From Intestinibacter bartlettii (GTDB lineage: Bacteria; Bacillota; Clostridia; Peptostreptococcales; Peptostreptococcaceae), in assembly GCA_025148965.1 (NCBI GenBank), contig CP102273.1, positions 2,294,001 to 2,358,000 on the forward strand: a DNA stretch of 64,000 bases, in the 5' to 3' direction. The notes below the pieces were generated by a model. It worked only from the letters and a program-made list of their open reading frames with translations. It was not told where the DNA came from and made no database searches. The translations under genes were made by a program, and so were the position numbers. Below are positions 17,933-27,646 of the stretch, piece by piece. The stretch's first letter is position 1, and the number at the start of each line of letters is the position of its first letter.

Positions 17933-19774
17933 TTACCAATACCAATGAGGTACTAACATTGCATCTGGTCTTATTCCAACTAATATATTAAATGGATATA
18001 CTGCCCTATCTACTTTTTTCTTTGGAAGATATTTTCTCGGTATCATAACAGTTGAGAAAAATACATCTCTTCCATTTGTCATATCATATGGAAGTTTTAT
18101 CCCAAATGCACGCTCAACTTCTGACTCTAATATATATACAATTTGTTTAAGTGTGTTATTTTCTTGTCTTCTTCCTCTTAAATCAGCAAGTTGGTTTGCT
18201 ATATTGTCTAATTCTTTCATATTTTCCGCATCATTATAATATTTATCAAAACTATAAACTATACATGCAGGAAGATCTAAAATCCCCCACTTATAAAGTT
18301 TCTCATTTGCAATTACGATTGCACCTAGTGCATGTTTACCATGTTCAAAAAATTCAGCTTGCATATTATACATATTTAGAAGTTCATCTTCTTCATCATA
18401 CCACATCTTCTTTAGCTTAATATAATCTTTATCTTGCATAACAAAATTACTTTCATTTGCTTCTTTATTACTTTTATTGTCCCCTATATCGCTAGCTTGA
18501 TTATTTTCTTCATTAACCACGCTATTATTTTGATTTTTATGTTCTTTTTGAGTTTGTCCATATTCTGATATTTTTTGAATTTTTAATTCCTCTAAAAACT
18601 CGTTTACACTTCTCGCTATATCTACTATATCTGAACATTTATCAACTAAATATACACCTACATCCTCTATATTGATATCTCTAGGCTCTACATTTTTTAA
18701 TAGGTTTATAATTTTTTTAGAATTGATTTTTCTATCATCGTATTTTACAAGCGTTTTATTTGAATTTATTTCAAATCCTAAAGTATATAATTTTTTATGA
18801 CTTTTATATGTAAAATAAGGATATTCCCCTTCAAATCCACTTTGTTTTAATACAGGTATAACTTGGCTATCTATGTAATTTCTGATTGATATTGAGTAAT
18901 CAGTTTCCAAAGTCTTAGTTGGATTTTTAAAATCTTTACATGCCTTTTTAACTTCTAAAGTAAAGTCTGCATATACCTTGTACAGTGGTTTATAATAATA
19001 ACATTTTTCTTGGTATTTTTTTATCTTCTTTTGAAATTCATCAAAATTAAAATTCTTCGTATTTTTAGTATTTTTATCTAGCTCATGTTGAATTTCTATA
19101 TATTCTTCTATTATATTTTTAATTTCATCTATTTCTTGGATTTTTCCAGCATATGATTCTGTTGCTTTTAAAGCTTGCTCTAAGAATTCTATTTTTTCAT
19201 AATTATTATCGTATTTAAGGAATAAATCATAAATACTACAAATAGATTCCATATCATATGTTTCATCATCTTGTGCTGAGTTTAATATTGCAATTAACAT
19301 AGCATACTTTAGAAGATTTTTTTCAATATCATTAAGATTTTCATCTCCTAATAAAGCATGTTTTGATAAAAGATTCCTAGCTTGTTTAACACCTAATCTA
19401 ACTCTATAATTGTCTATATTCTCATCTTCTGAAATCTTTATTTGGCTATAATCATAAAATTCAATATTAAAATCTATATCTTCGCAAAATGCAGTTATTT
19501 TCTGACTTCCCTTTTTACTGCCTATAAATGAAGATATTAAATATCCATTCGGCACTTCCTTTATTTGTATAAATGATGATGTTGATAATTCATTTACAAA
19601 TTCCTTTAAACTTTCATCTATATTTTGTGTTGCATTTTTTAATTTTAATTCAATATTTGCAAATTTATCTAATTTTAAATTCAATATTCCCGCTTCATTA
19701 TCTAAAGAAATATTTATATAGTTTTTATAAGTATTTCCTATTTTATTAATTATTTTTTTATGAGTTTTATTCAT
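17933..19774 (-). CDS. Hypothetical protein, 613 aa
   Basis: Function not recognised. The start is placed at the ATG at 19774 because GGGAGG lies 4 nt upstream; a TTG four codons earlier would run through that ribosome binding site. No signal peptide or transmembrane segment is seen. Residues 1-110 look like a beta-rich domain. Residues about 110-290 are helical, with coiled-coil-like stretches (IEEYIEIQHELDKNTKNTKN). Residues about 395-440 are a Q/N/S-rich linker. The C-terminal 170 residues (DEEDELLNMYNMQAEFFEHG to DAMLVPHWYW) are the most protein-like and probably conserved, with a region similar in style to enterotoxin/phage-shock adaptor proteins but no definable motif. It is monocistronic with its own terminator. 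Confidence 0.6.
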   Translation of the reverse strand: MNKTHKKIINKIGNTYKNYINISLDNEAGILNLKLDKFANIELKLKNATQNIDESLKEFVNELSTSSFIQIKEVPNGYLISSFIGSKKGSQKITAFCEDIDFNIEFYDYSQIKISEDENIDNYRVRLGVKQARNLLSKHALLGDENLNDIEKNLLKYAMLIAILNSAQDDETYDMESICSIYDLFLKYDNNYEKIEFLEQALKATESYAGKIQEIDEIKNIIEEYIEIQHELDKNTKNTKNFNFDEFQKKIKKYQEKCYYYKPLYKVYADFTLEVKKACKDFKNPTKTLETDYSISIRNYIDSQVIPVLKQSGFEGEYPYFTYKSHKKLYTLGFEINSNKTLVKYDDRKINSKKIINLLKNVEPRDINIEDVGVYLVDKCSDIVDIARSVNEFLEELKIQKISEYGQTQKEHKNQNNSVVNEENNQASDIGDNKSNKEANESNFVMQDKDYIKLKKMWYDEEDELLNMYNMQAEFFEHGKHALGAIVIANEKLYKWGILDLPACIVYSFDKYYNDAENMKELDNIANQLADLRGRRQENNTLKQIVYILESEVERAFGIKLPYDMTNGRDVFFSTVMIPRKYLPKKKVDRAVYPFNILVGIRPDAMLVPHWYW

Positions 19775-19942
19775 AATACCTCCCAATTATGTGTTTATGT
19801 ATATAAAATTATAATATATTTAAAAAAATTTATATATATTATTATGCAAAATATGTAAAGATTTTTCAAACTCACTTTCGATTTAAACTCTATTATTATA
19901 TAATTATAATACAAAAGAAATATATTACAGGGGGGACATAAA

Positions 19943-20320
19943 ATGGAAAACGGATTAATGAACAGCCACATGATGGGATTTACAGATGTTAGGGGGTTAA
20001 ATATATTAGAAGATGCAATCGCTAAACATCCTAATGAAACTTATAAAAATATAGATATTCAAAAAAGTTTAGATCAATATGATTTATTTAGAAAAGAAGC
20101 TAATTTTGATGAAATATACGGCGATTCAGATAGAACAATGGATTTAGGAAATAATAAAATATTACATATATTTGAGGGGCGTAAATTCGAACTTGCTCTA
20201 TTTGATAAAAATGATGTTGCAATAGCTGCTGCTACTATATTTGGTGGTGGTTTCAAAACTTATGTAGATGATAAACAAACAGAAGAAATATTTGTAGTTC
20301 AAGCAATAGAACTTAAATAG
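19943..20320 (+). CDS. Hypothetical protein, 125 aa
   Basis: Function not recognised. A soluble acidic protein starting MENGLMNSHMMGFTDVRG, with a C-terminal stretch ALFDKNDVAIAAATIFGGGF that looks like a small alpha/beta domain. It starts at an ATG with GGGGGGA upstream, and 40 nt after its stop is a HAD phosphatase gene on the same strand, so the two are probably co-transcribed. Confidence 0.6.
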   Translation: MENGLMNSHMMGFTDVRGLNILEDAIAKHPNETYKNIDIQKSLDQYDLFRKEANFDEIYGDSDRTMDLGNNKILHIFEGRKFELALFDKNDVAIAAATIFGGGFKTYVDDKQTEEIFVVQAIELK

Positions 20321-20360
20321 GTAATTTAAAATACAATTTTTTATATTGGGAGGATAATTC

Positions 20361-21146
20361 ATGGAGAACAAAAACTTTAGAAAAAGATATTTCTTCTTTG
20401 ATATCGATGGGACTCTTGCTGTTGGTAATCCAGGAAGATATATTCCAAAATCAGCTAAAGATGCAATTGAAAAACTTGAAAGTCAAGGTCATTTCTGCGC
20501 AATCGCTACTGGAAGAAGTCAAGCTATGGCATTTGATTATTGCCAAGAAATTGGATTTAAAAATATGGTCAGCGATGGTGGCAATGGCATAACTATAGAT
20601 AACAAATTAATAAAAATAGATCCTCTAGAAAGAGAAAGTGTAGTTAAATTATTAAAAGAATGTGATGAAAAAGGATTTACTTGGGCTATTTCATATGACA
20701 ATTCAAAAGTTAGATATACTAAATCACCTAAATTTGTAGAAGATACAAAAGACACTTATATGAAGACAATTGTAGATGAAAGTCTTGATTTAGATAAAAT
20801 TGATATTATCTACAAGTCATATATAGCTTGTACAGTAGAAAATGAAGGCCAGATAGAAAACTTACAAAATGTCCCTTTCGCACGTTATCAAGACACTTAT
20901 GTCTTTGTAGAACCCGATGATAAATCAGTAGGCATAAAAAGTATCTTAGACTATTACCACGCTCCATATGAAGATGCTGTTGTATTTGGTGATAATAAAA
21001 ATGATTTAAAGATGTTTAGAGATGAGTGGACTTCTATAGCTATGGGAAATGCTATTGATGAATTAAAAGAAAGAGCAACATTTGTAACAAAAGATGCTGT
21101 AGACGATGGTATTGCTTATGCGTGTAAACATTTTAATTGGATATAA
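20361..21146 (+). CDS. Cof-type HAD-IIB family hydrolase
   Basis: A 261-residue phosphatase of the haloacid dehalogenase superfamily, Cof/IIB cap type. Motif I is FFDIDGTLAVG (nucleophile Asp), motif II lies around AIATGRSQ, and motif III/IV is VVFGDNKNDLKMF. Such enzymes dephosphorylate sugar phosphates or cofactors; the substrate cannot be assigned. GGGAGG precedes the ATG. It follows the 125-residue unknown gene and ends at a bidirectional terminator at 21176-21210. Confidence 0.9.
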   Translation: MENKNFRKRYFFFDIDGTLAVGNPGRYIPKSAKDAIEKLESQGHFCAIATGRSQAMAFDYCQEIGFKNMVSDGGNGITIDNKLIKIDPLERESVVKLLKECDEKGFTWAISYDNSKVRYTKSPKFVEDTKDTYMKTIVDESLDLDKIDIIYKSYIACTVENEGQIENLQNVPFARYQDTYVFVEPDDKSVGIKSILDYYHAPYEDAVVFGDNKNDLKMFRDEWTSIAMGNAIDELKERATFVTKDAVDDGIAYACKHFNWI

Positions 21147-21175
21147 TTTTAATACTTATTTAAATATATTATTTT

Positions 21176-21210
21176 AAATAAAAATGGCGAACCAAAAGGT
21201 TCGCCATTTC
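21176..21210. terminator. Bidirectional terminator between HAD hydrolase and PFOR genes
   Basis: Perfect 12-bp GC-rich arms (AAATGGCGAACC, 21182-21193, and complement 21198-21209) with a 4-nt loop and A/T flanks. It lies between convergent genes. Confidence 0.85.
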
Positions 21211-21278
21211 TTTATTTAATAATCAACTATTTTAACAAACTAGCCAATTATAATTTTTAATTTATCTTAGACATAATC

Positions 21279-24200
21279 TTATTGATTAGCTAATCTCTTA
21301 TAGCTTTCTAATCTATCTTTAGAAGATTGTTCAGCCATAGTGAATAATTCTTCAGCTTGTTCTGGGAATTGTTTAGCTATAGAAGCGTATCTTACTTGTC
21401 CCATTATGAAATCTCTGAAGCTTTCAGTTGGTTCTTTAGAATCTAATGTGAATGGATTCTTACCTTCTGCTTTAAGTTCAGGATTATGTCTGTATAAATG
21501 CCAGTATCCAGATTTAACTGCATCTGCTTCGTTTTGTATAGTTTTACCCATACCACATTTTAATCCGTGGTTGATACATGGAGCGTAGCATATGATTAGA
21601 GATGGTCCATCATAAGCTTCTGCTTCAACTATAGCTTTAACGAATTGATTGTAGTCAGCACCGATAGCAACTTGAGCAACATATACGTTACCATAAGACA
21701 TAGCCATCATACCTAAATCTTTCTTTCTAGATCTCTTACCAGCAGCAGCGAATTTAGCCATTGCAGCAAGTGGAGTAGCTTTTGAAGATTGACCACCAGT
21801 ATTTGAGTAAACTTCTGTATCGAATACTAATACATTTACATCTTCACCAGAAGCTAATACATGGTCAACACCACCGTAACCGATGTCATAAGCCCAACCG
21901 TCACCACCAAGGATCCATTGAGATCTCTTAACTAGGTAGTCTTTTCTAGATTTTATACTTTCAACTAAAGCTTTAGCTTCATCACTTTCTGGTTTAGCAG
22001 TTTCTAATAATTCAAGAACTGCTTTAGAAGCTTCTACAGAAGCAGCACTATCTTCTTTAGCATCTATCCAAGCGTTTAATACTCTTGTACAGTCTTCACA
22101 GCCACAAGCATCTATTAAAGCTTTCATATCATCTTCTAATTTATTTCTCATTTGTTTAACTGCAAGTCTCATACCTAAACCATATTCAGCATTATCTTCG
22201 AATAAAGAGTTTGCCCAAGATGGACCTTTACCTTCATGGTTGCAAGTATATGGAGTTGAAGGAGCAGAACCACCCCAAATTGATGAACAACCAGTAGCAT
22301 TAGCTATCATCATTCTATCTCCGAATAATTGAGTTACTAATTTGATGTATGGAGTTTCTCCACATCCTGCACAAGCACCAGAGAACTCGATAAGTGGTTG
22401 TCTAAATTGGCTACCTTTTACAGTTTTAACGTTCATTAAGTCACCTTTTGGAGCAACTTTCTTAGTATCAACTGCAAATGCCCAGTTTTCAACTTCTTTT
22501 TCTTGAGTGTCTAATGGTTCCATTACTAATGCTTTTTCTTTAGCTGGACAAACGTCAGCACAGTTTCCACATCCAGTACAGTCCATTGTACTAACTTGCA
22601 TTCTGTATTTTAATCCTTTTACTTCTTTACCTTTAGCATCAACAGCTACGAATGCTTCTGGAGCTGCAGCTAATTCTTCTTCAGTTACAAGAACTGGTCT
22701 TATACATGCATGTGGACAAACAAATGAACATCTATTACATTGTATACAGTTTTCTGGTTTCCATTCTGGAACATTAACTGCTATACCACGTTTTTCATAT
22801 GCTGCTGTACCACATGGGAATGTACCATCTTCGTATCCTAGGAATGTAGATACTGGAAGGTCATTACCTTTTTGAGCAACCATAGGTCTTAATATATCTT
22901 TTATGAATGCTGGTTCATCTACTTCTGGTTTTTCAGCCTCAACTGCTTCAGCCCAAGAAGCTGGAACATCAACTTTTACTAATGAATCTATACCTGCATC
23001 AACTGCTTTGTAGTTCATATTTACTATAGCTTCACCTTTTTTACCATAAGCTTTAACTATAGATTCTTTTAAGTATTTAACAGCATCTTCTACTGGTATT
23101 ATGTCAGCTAGTTTGAAGAAAGCAGCTTGACATATCATGTTTATTCTGTTTCCTAAACCTATTTCTTGTCCTATTTTAACAGCGTTTAATGTATAGAATT
23201 GTATATCATTTTTAGCGATATATTGTTTCATTTCAGCTGGTAAATGTTCTTCTAATCCTTCAGCGTCCCATATAGTATTTAATACGAAAGTTCCGCCTTT
23301 TCTAAGTCCTTTTAATAAATCATATTTGTAAACATATGATTGGTTGTGACAAGCTATATAATCAGCTTCATCTAATAAGTAAGTTGATCTGATTGGAGTA
23401 TCACCAAATCTTAAGTGAGACATAGTTATACCACCAGATTTTTTAGAGTCATAATCAAAGTATGCTTGAGCATATTTGTCAGTATGGTCACCTATAATTT
23501 TTATAGCTTGTTTATTAGCTCCAACAGTACCATCAGATCCTAATCCCCAGAATTTACATCTTACAGTACCTTTTGCAGATATTTTTATTGGTTCTGCAGC
23601 TGGAAGTGAAGTGTTAGTTACGTCATCAACTATACCTATAGTAAATCCGTTAGCTGGTTCTTCTAAGTTTAAGTTTTCAAATACTGCATTTAAATCAGTA
23701 GGTGTAGTATCTTTAGAACCTAATCCATATCTACCACCAACTATTACTGGAGCATTTTCGACACCTTTGTATATATTGCATATATCTAAGTATAATGGTT
23801 CTCCTAATGAACCTGGTTCTTTAGTTCTATCTAAAACTGCTATTTTTTCTACAGTTTTTGGCATAGCAGCTAAGAAATGTTTTTTAGAGAATGGTCTGTA
23901 AAGGTGAACTTTAACAACCCCTAATTTTTCTCCTTTAGCATTTAAGTAGTCTATTGTTTCTTCTAAAGCTTCTGTAACAGAACCCATAGCAACTACTACG
24001 TGTTTAGCATCTTCTGCTCCATAGTAATCGAATAAGTTATGTTTTCTTCCTGTTAATTCACTAACTTTAGCCATATTTCTTTCTACTATGTCTATCATGT
24101 TGTCATAGTATTTATTTGAAACTTCTCTTGTTTGGAAGTAAATATCTGGGTTTTGAGCAGTACCACGAGTAACTGGGTGGTTTGGAGATAATGATTTATC

Positions 24201-24812
24201 TCTGAATGCTTGAACTGCATCCATGTCTAATAATTGTGCATATTCTTCATTTTCCATTAATTCAACTTTTTGTATTTCGTGTGAAGTTCTAAATCCATCG
24301 AAGAAATGTAAGAATGGTAAAGAACCTTCTATAGCAGACATATGAGCTACTGGAGCTATGTCAGCAACTTCTTGAACAGAACCTGAACATAGTAAACATG
24401 CACCAGTTTGTCTACATGCCATAACATCTTGATGGTCACCGAATATTGATAAAGCTTGAGATGCTATTGCACGAGCTGTAACGTGGAATACACCTGGTAA
24501 TAATTCTCCTGCCACTTTATACATGTTAGGTATCATTAATAATAGCCCTTGAGATGCAGTAAATGTTGAAGTTAAAGCACCTGCTTGTAATGATCCATGG
24601 AATGCACCAGCAGCACCTGCTTCTGATTGCATTTCAACAACGTTAACTTGTTGTCCAAATACATTTTTTCTTCCTTGTGAAGCCCATTCATCAACTAATT
24701 CAGCCATAGTTGAAGAAGGAGTTATTGGATATATAGCAGCAACATCAGTAAATGCATAAGCAACATGAGCAGCAGCTGTATTTCCATCTACAGTTTTCAT
24801 AAATTTAGCCAT
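21279..24812 (-). CDS. nifJ: Pyruvate:ferredoxin (flavodoxin) oxidoreductase
   Basis: A 1177-residue single-chain PFOR that converts pyruvate and CoA to acetyl-CoA, CO2 and reduced ferredoxin. It has the N-terminal pyrimidine-binding domain (AYAFTDVAAIYPITPSS), a middle gamma domain, and two ferredoxin-type 4Fe-4S motifs (CIQCNRCSFVCP and CTGCGNCADVCP, about residues 690-765). The TPP-binding C-terminal domain has CAGCGETPYIKLVTQLFG and GGDGWAYDIGYGGVDH, ending in VFDTEVYSNTGGQSSK. Length is full. AGGAGGAAGTAATAAA precedes the ATG. Its neighbour upstream is a PduL phosphotransacylase, so pyruvate to acetyl phosphate could be completed locally, although the two are 840 bp apart. Confidence 0.97.
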   Translation of the reverse strand: MAKFMKTVDGNTAAAHVAYAFTDVAAIYPITPSSTMAELVDEWASQGRKNVFGQQVNVVEMQSEAGAAGAFHGSLQAGALTSTFTASQGLLLMIPNMYKVAGELLPGVFHVTARAIASQALSIFGDHQDVMACRQTGACLLCSGSVQEVADIAPVAHMSAIEGSLPFLHFFDGFRTSHEIQKVELMENEEYAQLLDMDAVQAFRDKSLSPNHPVTRGTAQNPDIYFQTREVSNKYYDNMIDIVERNMAKVSELTGRKHNLFDYYGAEDAKHVVVAMGSVTEALEETIDYLNAKGEKLGVVKVHLYRPFSKKHFLAAMPKTVEKIAVLDRTKEPGSLGEPLYLDICNIYKGVENAPVIVGGRYGLGSKDTTPTDLNAVFENLNLEEPANGFTIGIVDDVTNTSLPAAEPIKISAKGTVRCKFWGLGSDGTVGANKQAIKIIGDHTDKYAQAYFDYDSKKSGGITMSHLRFGDTPIRSTYLLDEADYIACHNQSYVYKYDLLKGLRKGGTFVLNTIWDAEGLEEHLPAEMKQYIAKNDIQFYTLNAVKIGQEIGLGNRINMICQAAFFKLADIIPVEDAVKYLKESIVKAYGKKGEAIVNMNYKAVDAGIDSLVKVDVPASWAEAVEAEKPEVDEPAFIKDILRPMVAQKGNDLPVSTFLGYEDGTFPCGTAAYEKRGIAVNVPEWKPENCIQCNRCSFVCPHACIRPVLVTEEELAAAPEAFVAVDAKGKEVKGLKYRMQVSTMDCTGCGNCADVCPAKEKALVMEPLDTQEKEVENWAFAVDTKKVAPKGDLMNVKTVKGSQFRQPLIEFSGACAGCGETPYIKLVTQLFGDRMMIANATGCSSIWGGSAPSTPYTCNHEGKGPSWANSLFEDNAEYGLGMRLAVKQMRNKLEDDMKALIDACGCEDCTRVLNAWIDAKEDSAASVEASKAVLELLETAKPESDEAKALVESIKSRKDYLVKRSQWILGGDGWAYDIGYGGVDHVLASGEDVNVLVFDTEVYSNTGGQSSKATPLAAMAKFAAAGKRSRKKDLGMMAMSYGNVYVAQVAIGADYNQFVKAIVEAEAYDGPSLIICYAPCINHGLKCGMGKTIQNEADAVKSGYWHLYRHNPELKAEGKNPFTLDSKEPTESFRDFIMGQVRYASIAKQFPEQAEELFTMAEQSSKDRLESYKRLANQ

Positions 24813-24888
24813 TTTATTACTTCCTCCTTATAAATAAGTAAATATTATTAACTTAAGTTTGCTATTATAATACTGTCCATTTTTTAAT

Positions 24889-24973
24889 AACGCATAGAAA
24901 ATTATATACCTTTTAAATATTTTATAAATATAATTTTAATCTGTGCGTTTTTAGCACTTGACACAGTAAGTGC
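24889..24973 (-). promoter_or_regulatory. Dyads in the PFOR upstream region (possible operator or leader structure)
   Basis: AACGCATAGA (24889-24898) and TCTGTGCGTT (24940-24949) are 9 of 10 complementary, with further A/T pairing inside. Next to them is the exact 6-bp dyad GCACTT-N8-AAGTGC (24954-24973). No regulator is assigned. Confidence 0.35.
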
Positions 24974-25573
24974 GATAATTTTCAAAGAAATCTACATCTA
25001 TAAGGTTATTTATAATAAAGATTTCTTTATAAATGTTTAAGAATTATAAACATTCATCAATTATTAAAATTCTACATCAATTGTCAAATTCCTTCTATTT
25101 TTTTTATAAAAATTAAATATTAAAGTTTTATATAAAAATACTTGTTTTTCTATATCAATTTATATTTTTTTCTTATTTTTATCTAAAAAAATATAAGTTT
25201 AAATTATTTTTCTTTTCTATATTATATTTTTTATATAAATTAAATAATTCAAATATATTTTCTTTTAATGAAAATATAAACAGATGTTTTTTTTTATCAT
25301 TTCACTAATTGACAATTTTTATAGTTTTTTATTTATAATTCATAAATATTTTTTCATTTTTAAGCTTTTTTATAATATGTATATTTTTATAATAAATAGT
25401 AAATCCTATTCACTTTATTGAAAAAATATAAAATAATTATAATTTTTATAATAATTTTAAACATTTTTTGGAAATATAAACCTAATCGCAATTATTATGT
25501 TAGCACATCTAGTAAAATTTTTAAAGCGTTATTGAATCTTTCTTATTTTTTTTAGTAAATTAAGGAAATTAAC

Positions 25574-25616
25574 TAAAAAAATAAGAAGTGTATACTATAT
25601 ACATACACTTCTTATT
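25574..25616 (-). terminator. Terminator of pduL
   Basis: Perfect 14-bp arms (25580-25593, 25603-25616) followed on the minus strand by seven T, 34 nt after the pduL stop. Confidence 0.88.
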
Positions 25617-25649
25617 ACTTTTTTAATCATAAATTTTTAAAAAAATTAA

Positions 25650-26213
25650 TTATTTTATTAATTCTACTAAGTCTCCGTTTTTAACGCCAGCTGCATTTCC
25701 TTCTTCTATATCAACGTGCATTTCTAATGCAAATTTTTCACTAGCTCTAACTAATACGTTATGGAAAGTTAATCCTCTTAATCCTTCAGTTTTAACGCTT
25801 ACTACATCTTTATCTTTTACACCGAATTTTTCAGCATCTTCAAGACTCATATGTATATGTCTAGCTGCAACTATTATACCTTTTTCACATTCAACTTCAC
25901 CTTTTGGTCCTACTAATTTGAATGCTGGAGTTCCTTCAACATCTCCTGATTGTCTAACTGGAACTGCTAAACCTAATCCTCTAGCGTCTGCTAAAGAAAC
26001 TTCTACTTGAGATTCTGGTCTAACTGGTCCTAAAACTCTCATTGTTTGTTGACCTTTTGGTCCTACAACTGTAACTTTTTCTTCACATGCATATTGTCCT
26101 GGTTGAGATAATGGTTTGAAAGGAGTTAATTGATATCCTTCTCCGAATAAAGCGTCAACATCAGCTTGACTTAAATGTACGTGTTTATTTGATAATGCTA
26201 TTGGTAATTTCAT
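25650..26213 (-). CDS. pduL: PduL-family phosphate acyltransferase (phosphotransacylase)
   Basis: A 187-residue PduL-type phosphotransacylase, which exchanges CoA for phosphate on acetyl- or propionyl-CoA and is unrelated to Pta. The zinc-binding histidine blocks are present: SNKHVHLSQADVDALFG at the start, AARHIHMSLEDAEKFGV in the middle and EMHVDIEEGNAAGV near the end. It lacks the N-terminal microcompartment-targeting extension (it starts directly MKLPIALSNKHVH), so it is a free cytosolic enzyme. Its neighbourhood has no shell genes, but PFOR lies downstream. It likely serves as the acetyl-CoA to acetyl-phosphate step. Confidence 0.93.
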   Translation of the reverse strand: MKLPIALSNKHVHLSQADVDALFGEGYQLTPFKPLSQPGQYACEEKVTVVGPKGQQTMRVLGPVRPESQVEVSLADARGLGLAVPVRQSGDVEGTPAFKLVGPKGEVECEKGIIVAARHIHMSLEDAEKFGVKDKDVVSVKTEGLRGLTFHNVLVRASEKFALEMHVDIEEGNAAGVKNGDLVELIK

Positions 26214-26260
26214 AATAAAAACCTCCTGAAATATAGTTTAATTTTAATAACCGCAATTAA

Positions 26261-26289
26261 ATTATATCTAAAATTTATAATAAAATCAA
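26261..26289 (-). promoter_or_regulatory. Sigma-A promoter of pduL
   Basis: Minus strand TTGATT (26289-26284), 17 nt, perfect TATAAT (26266-26261), 48 nt before the ATG. Confidence 0.8.
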
Positions 26290-26386
26290 TTGTTATAATA
26301 TATTAGGATATTTTATATTATAAATTATTCACTTTATTTATTAAAAAGCTTACTTTTTTTTTCAAAATTTTATTATGTATTTTCCT

Positions 26387-27646
26387 CTATTTAGTTAAAT
26401 CTTTTAATAAATTGAAATATCCTGGGAAAGATATATTTATACAATTAGTATCATCAAGCATAACTCTAGAATCACTAATTAAATCTGCTATTGAAAAAGA
26501 CATAGCTATTCTATGATCTTTAAATGTTTCTATTGTAGCACCATGAAGTTTAGTTTTTCCTTTTATAATCATTCCATCTTCTAGTTCTTCTATATCTGCT
26601 CCCATTTTCTTTAAGTTATCCACAACAGTTTTTATTCTATTGCTTTCTTTTACTTTTAATTCTTGAGCATCTTTTATTATAGTTGTACCTTCAGCTTGTG
26701 TAGCTAAAACAGCTATTACTGGTATTTCATCTATTAATCTCGGAATTATTGTTTTATCGATTGTTGTAGCAGTTAAATCTTTAGAGTATCTTACAAGTAA
26801 ATCACCTACTTTTTCTCCTCCTACTACTCTCTCATCAATTATTTCTATATTTCCATTCATATTTTTAATTACATCAATTATTCCAGTTCTTGTTTCATTT
26901 AATCCAACATTTTTAATTAAAACCTCAGAACCCTCGCTTATTAAAGCACCCACTATTATAAATGCCGCAGAAGATATATCTCCAGGAACATAAATATCTT
27001 GGTTAAATAATTCATCTACTGGGTTTACAATTATATCTAGACCGTTTTCTTTTATATCAGCCCCAAATGCTTTTAACATAATTTCTGTATGGTTTCTAGA
27101 TTTAACTTTTTCACGTATTATACTTTGCCCATCAGCATATAAACTAGCAAGTATTATTGCTGACTTAACTTGAGCTGATGCTACTGGCATTTTATAGTCT
27201 ATACTATGTAAATGACCACCTCTAACTGTTATAGGTGTAAAATTGGCATCATCTTTTCCTGTTATGTCGCATCCCATCATTCTAAGTGGGTCTGTAACTC
27301 TTTTCATAGGTCTTTTGCCTATTGATTCATCTCCTATTAAAGTAGATTCAAAATCATTTCCTGCAAGTATACCCATAATTAATCTTATAGTTGTTCCTGA
27401 GTTTCCAACATCAAGTATATCAGTCGGTGGTTTTAACCCCCTAATTCCATTTCCTTTTATAAAAACATCCTTACCTGCTATTTCTATATCTACACCCATT
27501 TTTCTAAAGCAAGAAACTGTACTTAGACAATCTTGTCCCATTAAGAAGTTACTTACTTTGTTGTTTCCTTTTGATATTGCAGAAAACATTATAGATCTAT
27601 GTGATATTGATTTATCCCCTATTAATTCAAAAGTTCCTCTAAGCAT
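26387..27646 (-). CDS. aroA: 3-phosphoshikimate 1-carboxyvinyltransferase (EPSP synthase)
   Basis: A 419-residue EPSP synthase, joining shikimate 3-phosphate and phosphoenolpyruvate. Signature blocks: GDKSISHRSIMFSA at residues 10-23, LDVGNSGTTIRLIMG (about 78-92), VKSRNHTEIML (about 181-191), DEIPVIAVLATQAEG (catalytic Asp) and ETFKDHRIAMSFSIA. The N-terminus is a little short for the family, but the ATG at 27646 overlaps the aroB stop by 8 nt, a tight translational coupling. Transcription order is aroC, aroB, aroA. Confidence 0.96.
   Translation of the reverse strand: MLRGTFELIGDKSISHRSIMFSAISKGNNKVSNFLMGQDCLSTVSCFRKMGVDIEIAGKDVFIKGNGIRGLKPPTDILDVGNSGTTIRLIMGILAGNDFESTLIGDESIGKRPMKRVTDPLRMMGCDITGKDDANFTPITVRGGHLHSIDYKMPVASAQVKSAIILASLYADGQSIIREKVKSRNHTEIMLKAFGADIKENGLDIIVNPVDELFNQDIYVPGDISSAAFIIVGALISEGSEVLIKNVGLNETRTGIIDVIKNMNGNIEIIDERVVGGEKVGDLLVRYSKDLTATTIDKTIIPRLIDEIPVIAVLATQAEGTTIIKDAQELKVKESNRIKTVVDNLKKMGADIEELEDGMIIKGKTKLHGATIETFKDHRIAMSFSIADLISDSRVMLDDTNCINISFPGYFNLLKDLTK

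Larger units (their letters stand above)
24813..25649. other. 837 bp very AT-rich gap upstream of PFOR
   Basis: No credible ORF was found. The PFOR-proximal part holds two dyads (24889-24949 and 24954-24973) and TATAAT-like boxes without good -35 partners. The far end holds the pduL terminator at 25574-25616. The middle (about 25080-25560) is nearly pure A/T with no structure that could be interpreted. Confidence 0.5.

Noticed and set aside
21340-23901. Several plus-strand ORFs of 80-140 codons opposite PFOR
   Set aside because: They are antisense to a certain, full-length enzyme and arise from its codon pattern.
24813-25649. Riboswitch or T-box upstream of PFOR
   Set aside because: No T-box sequence, conserved riboswitch core or terminator/antiterminator pair was seen; only simple dyads.
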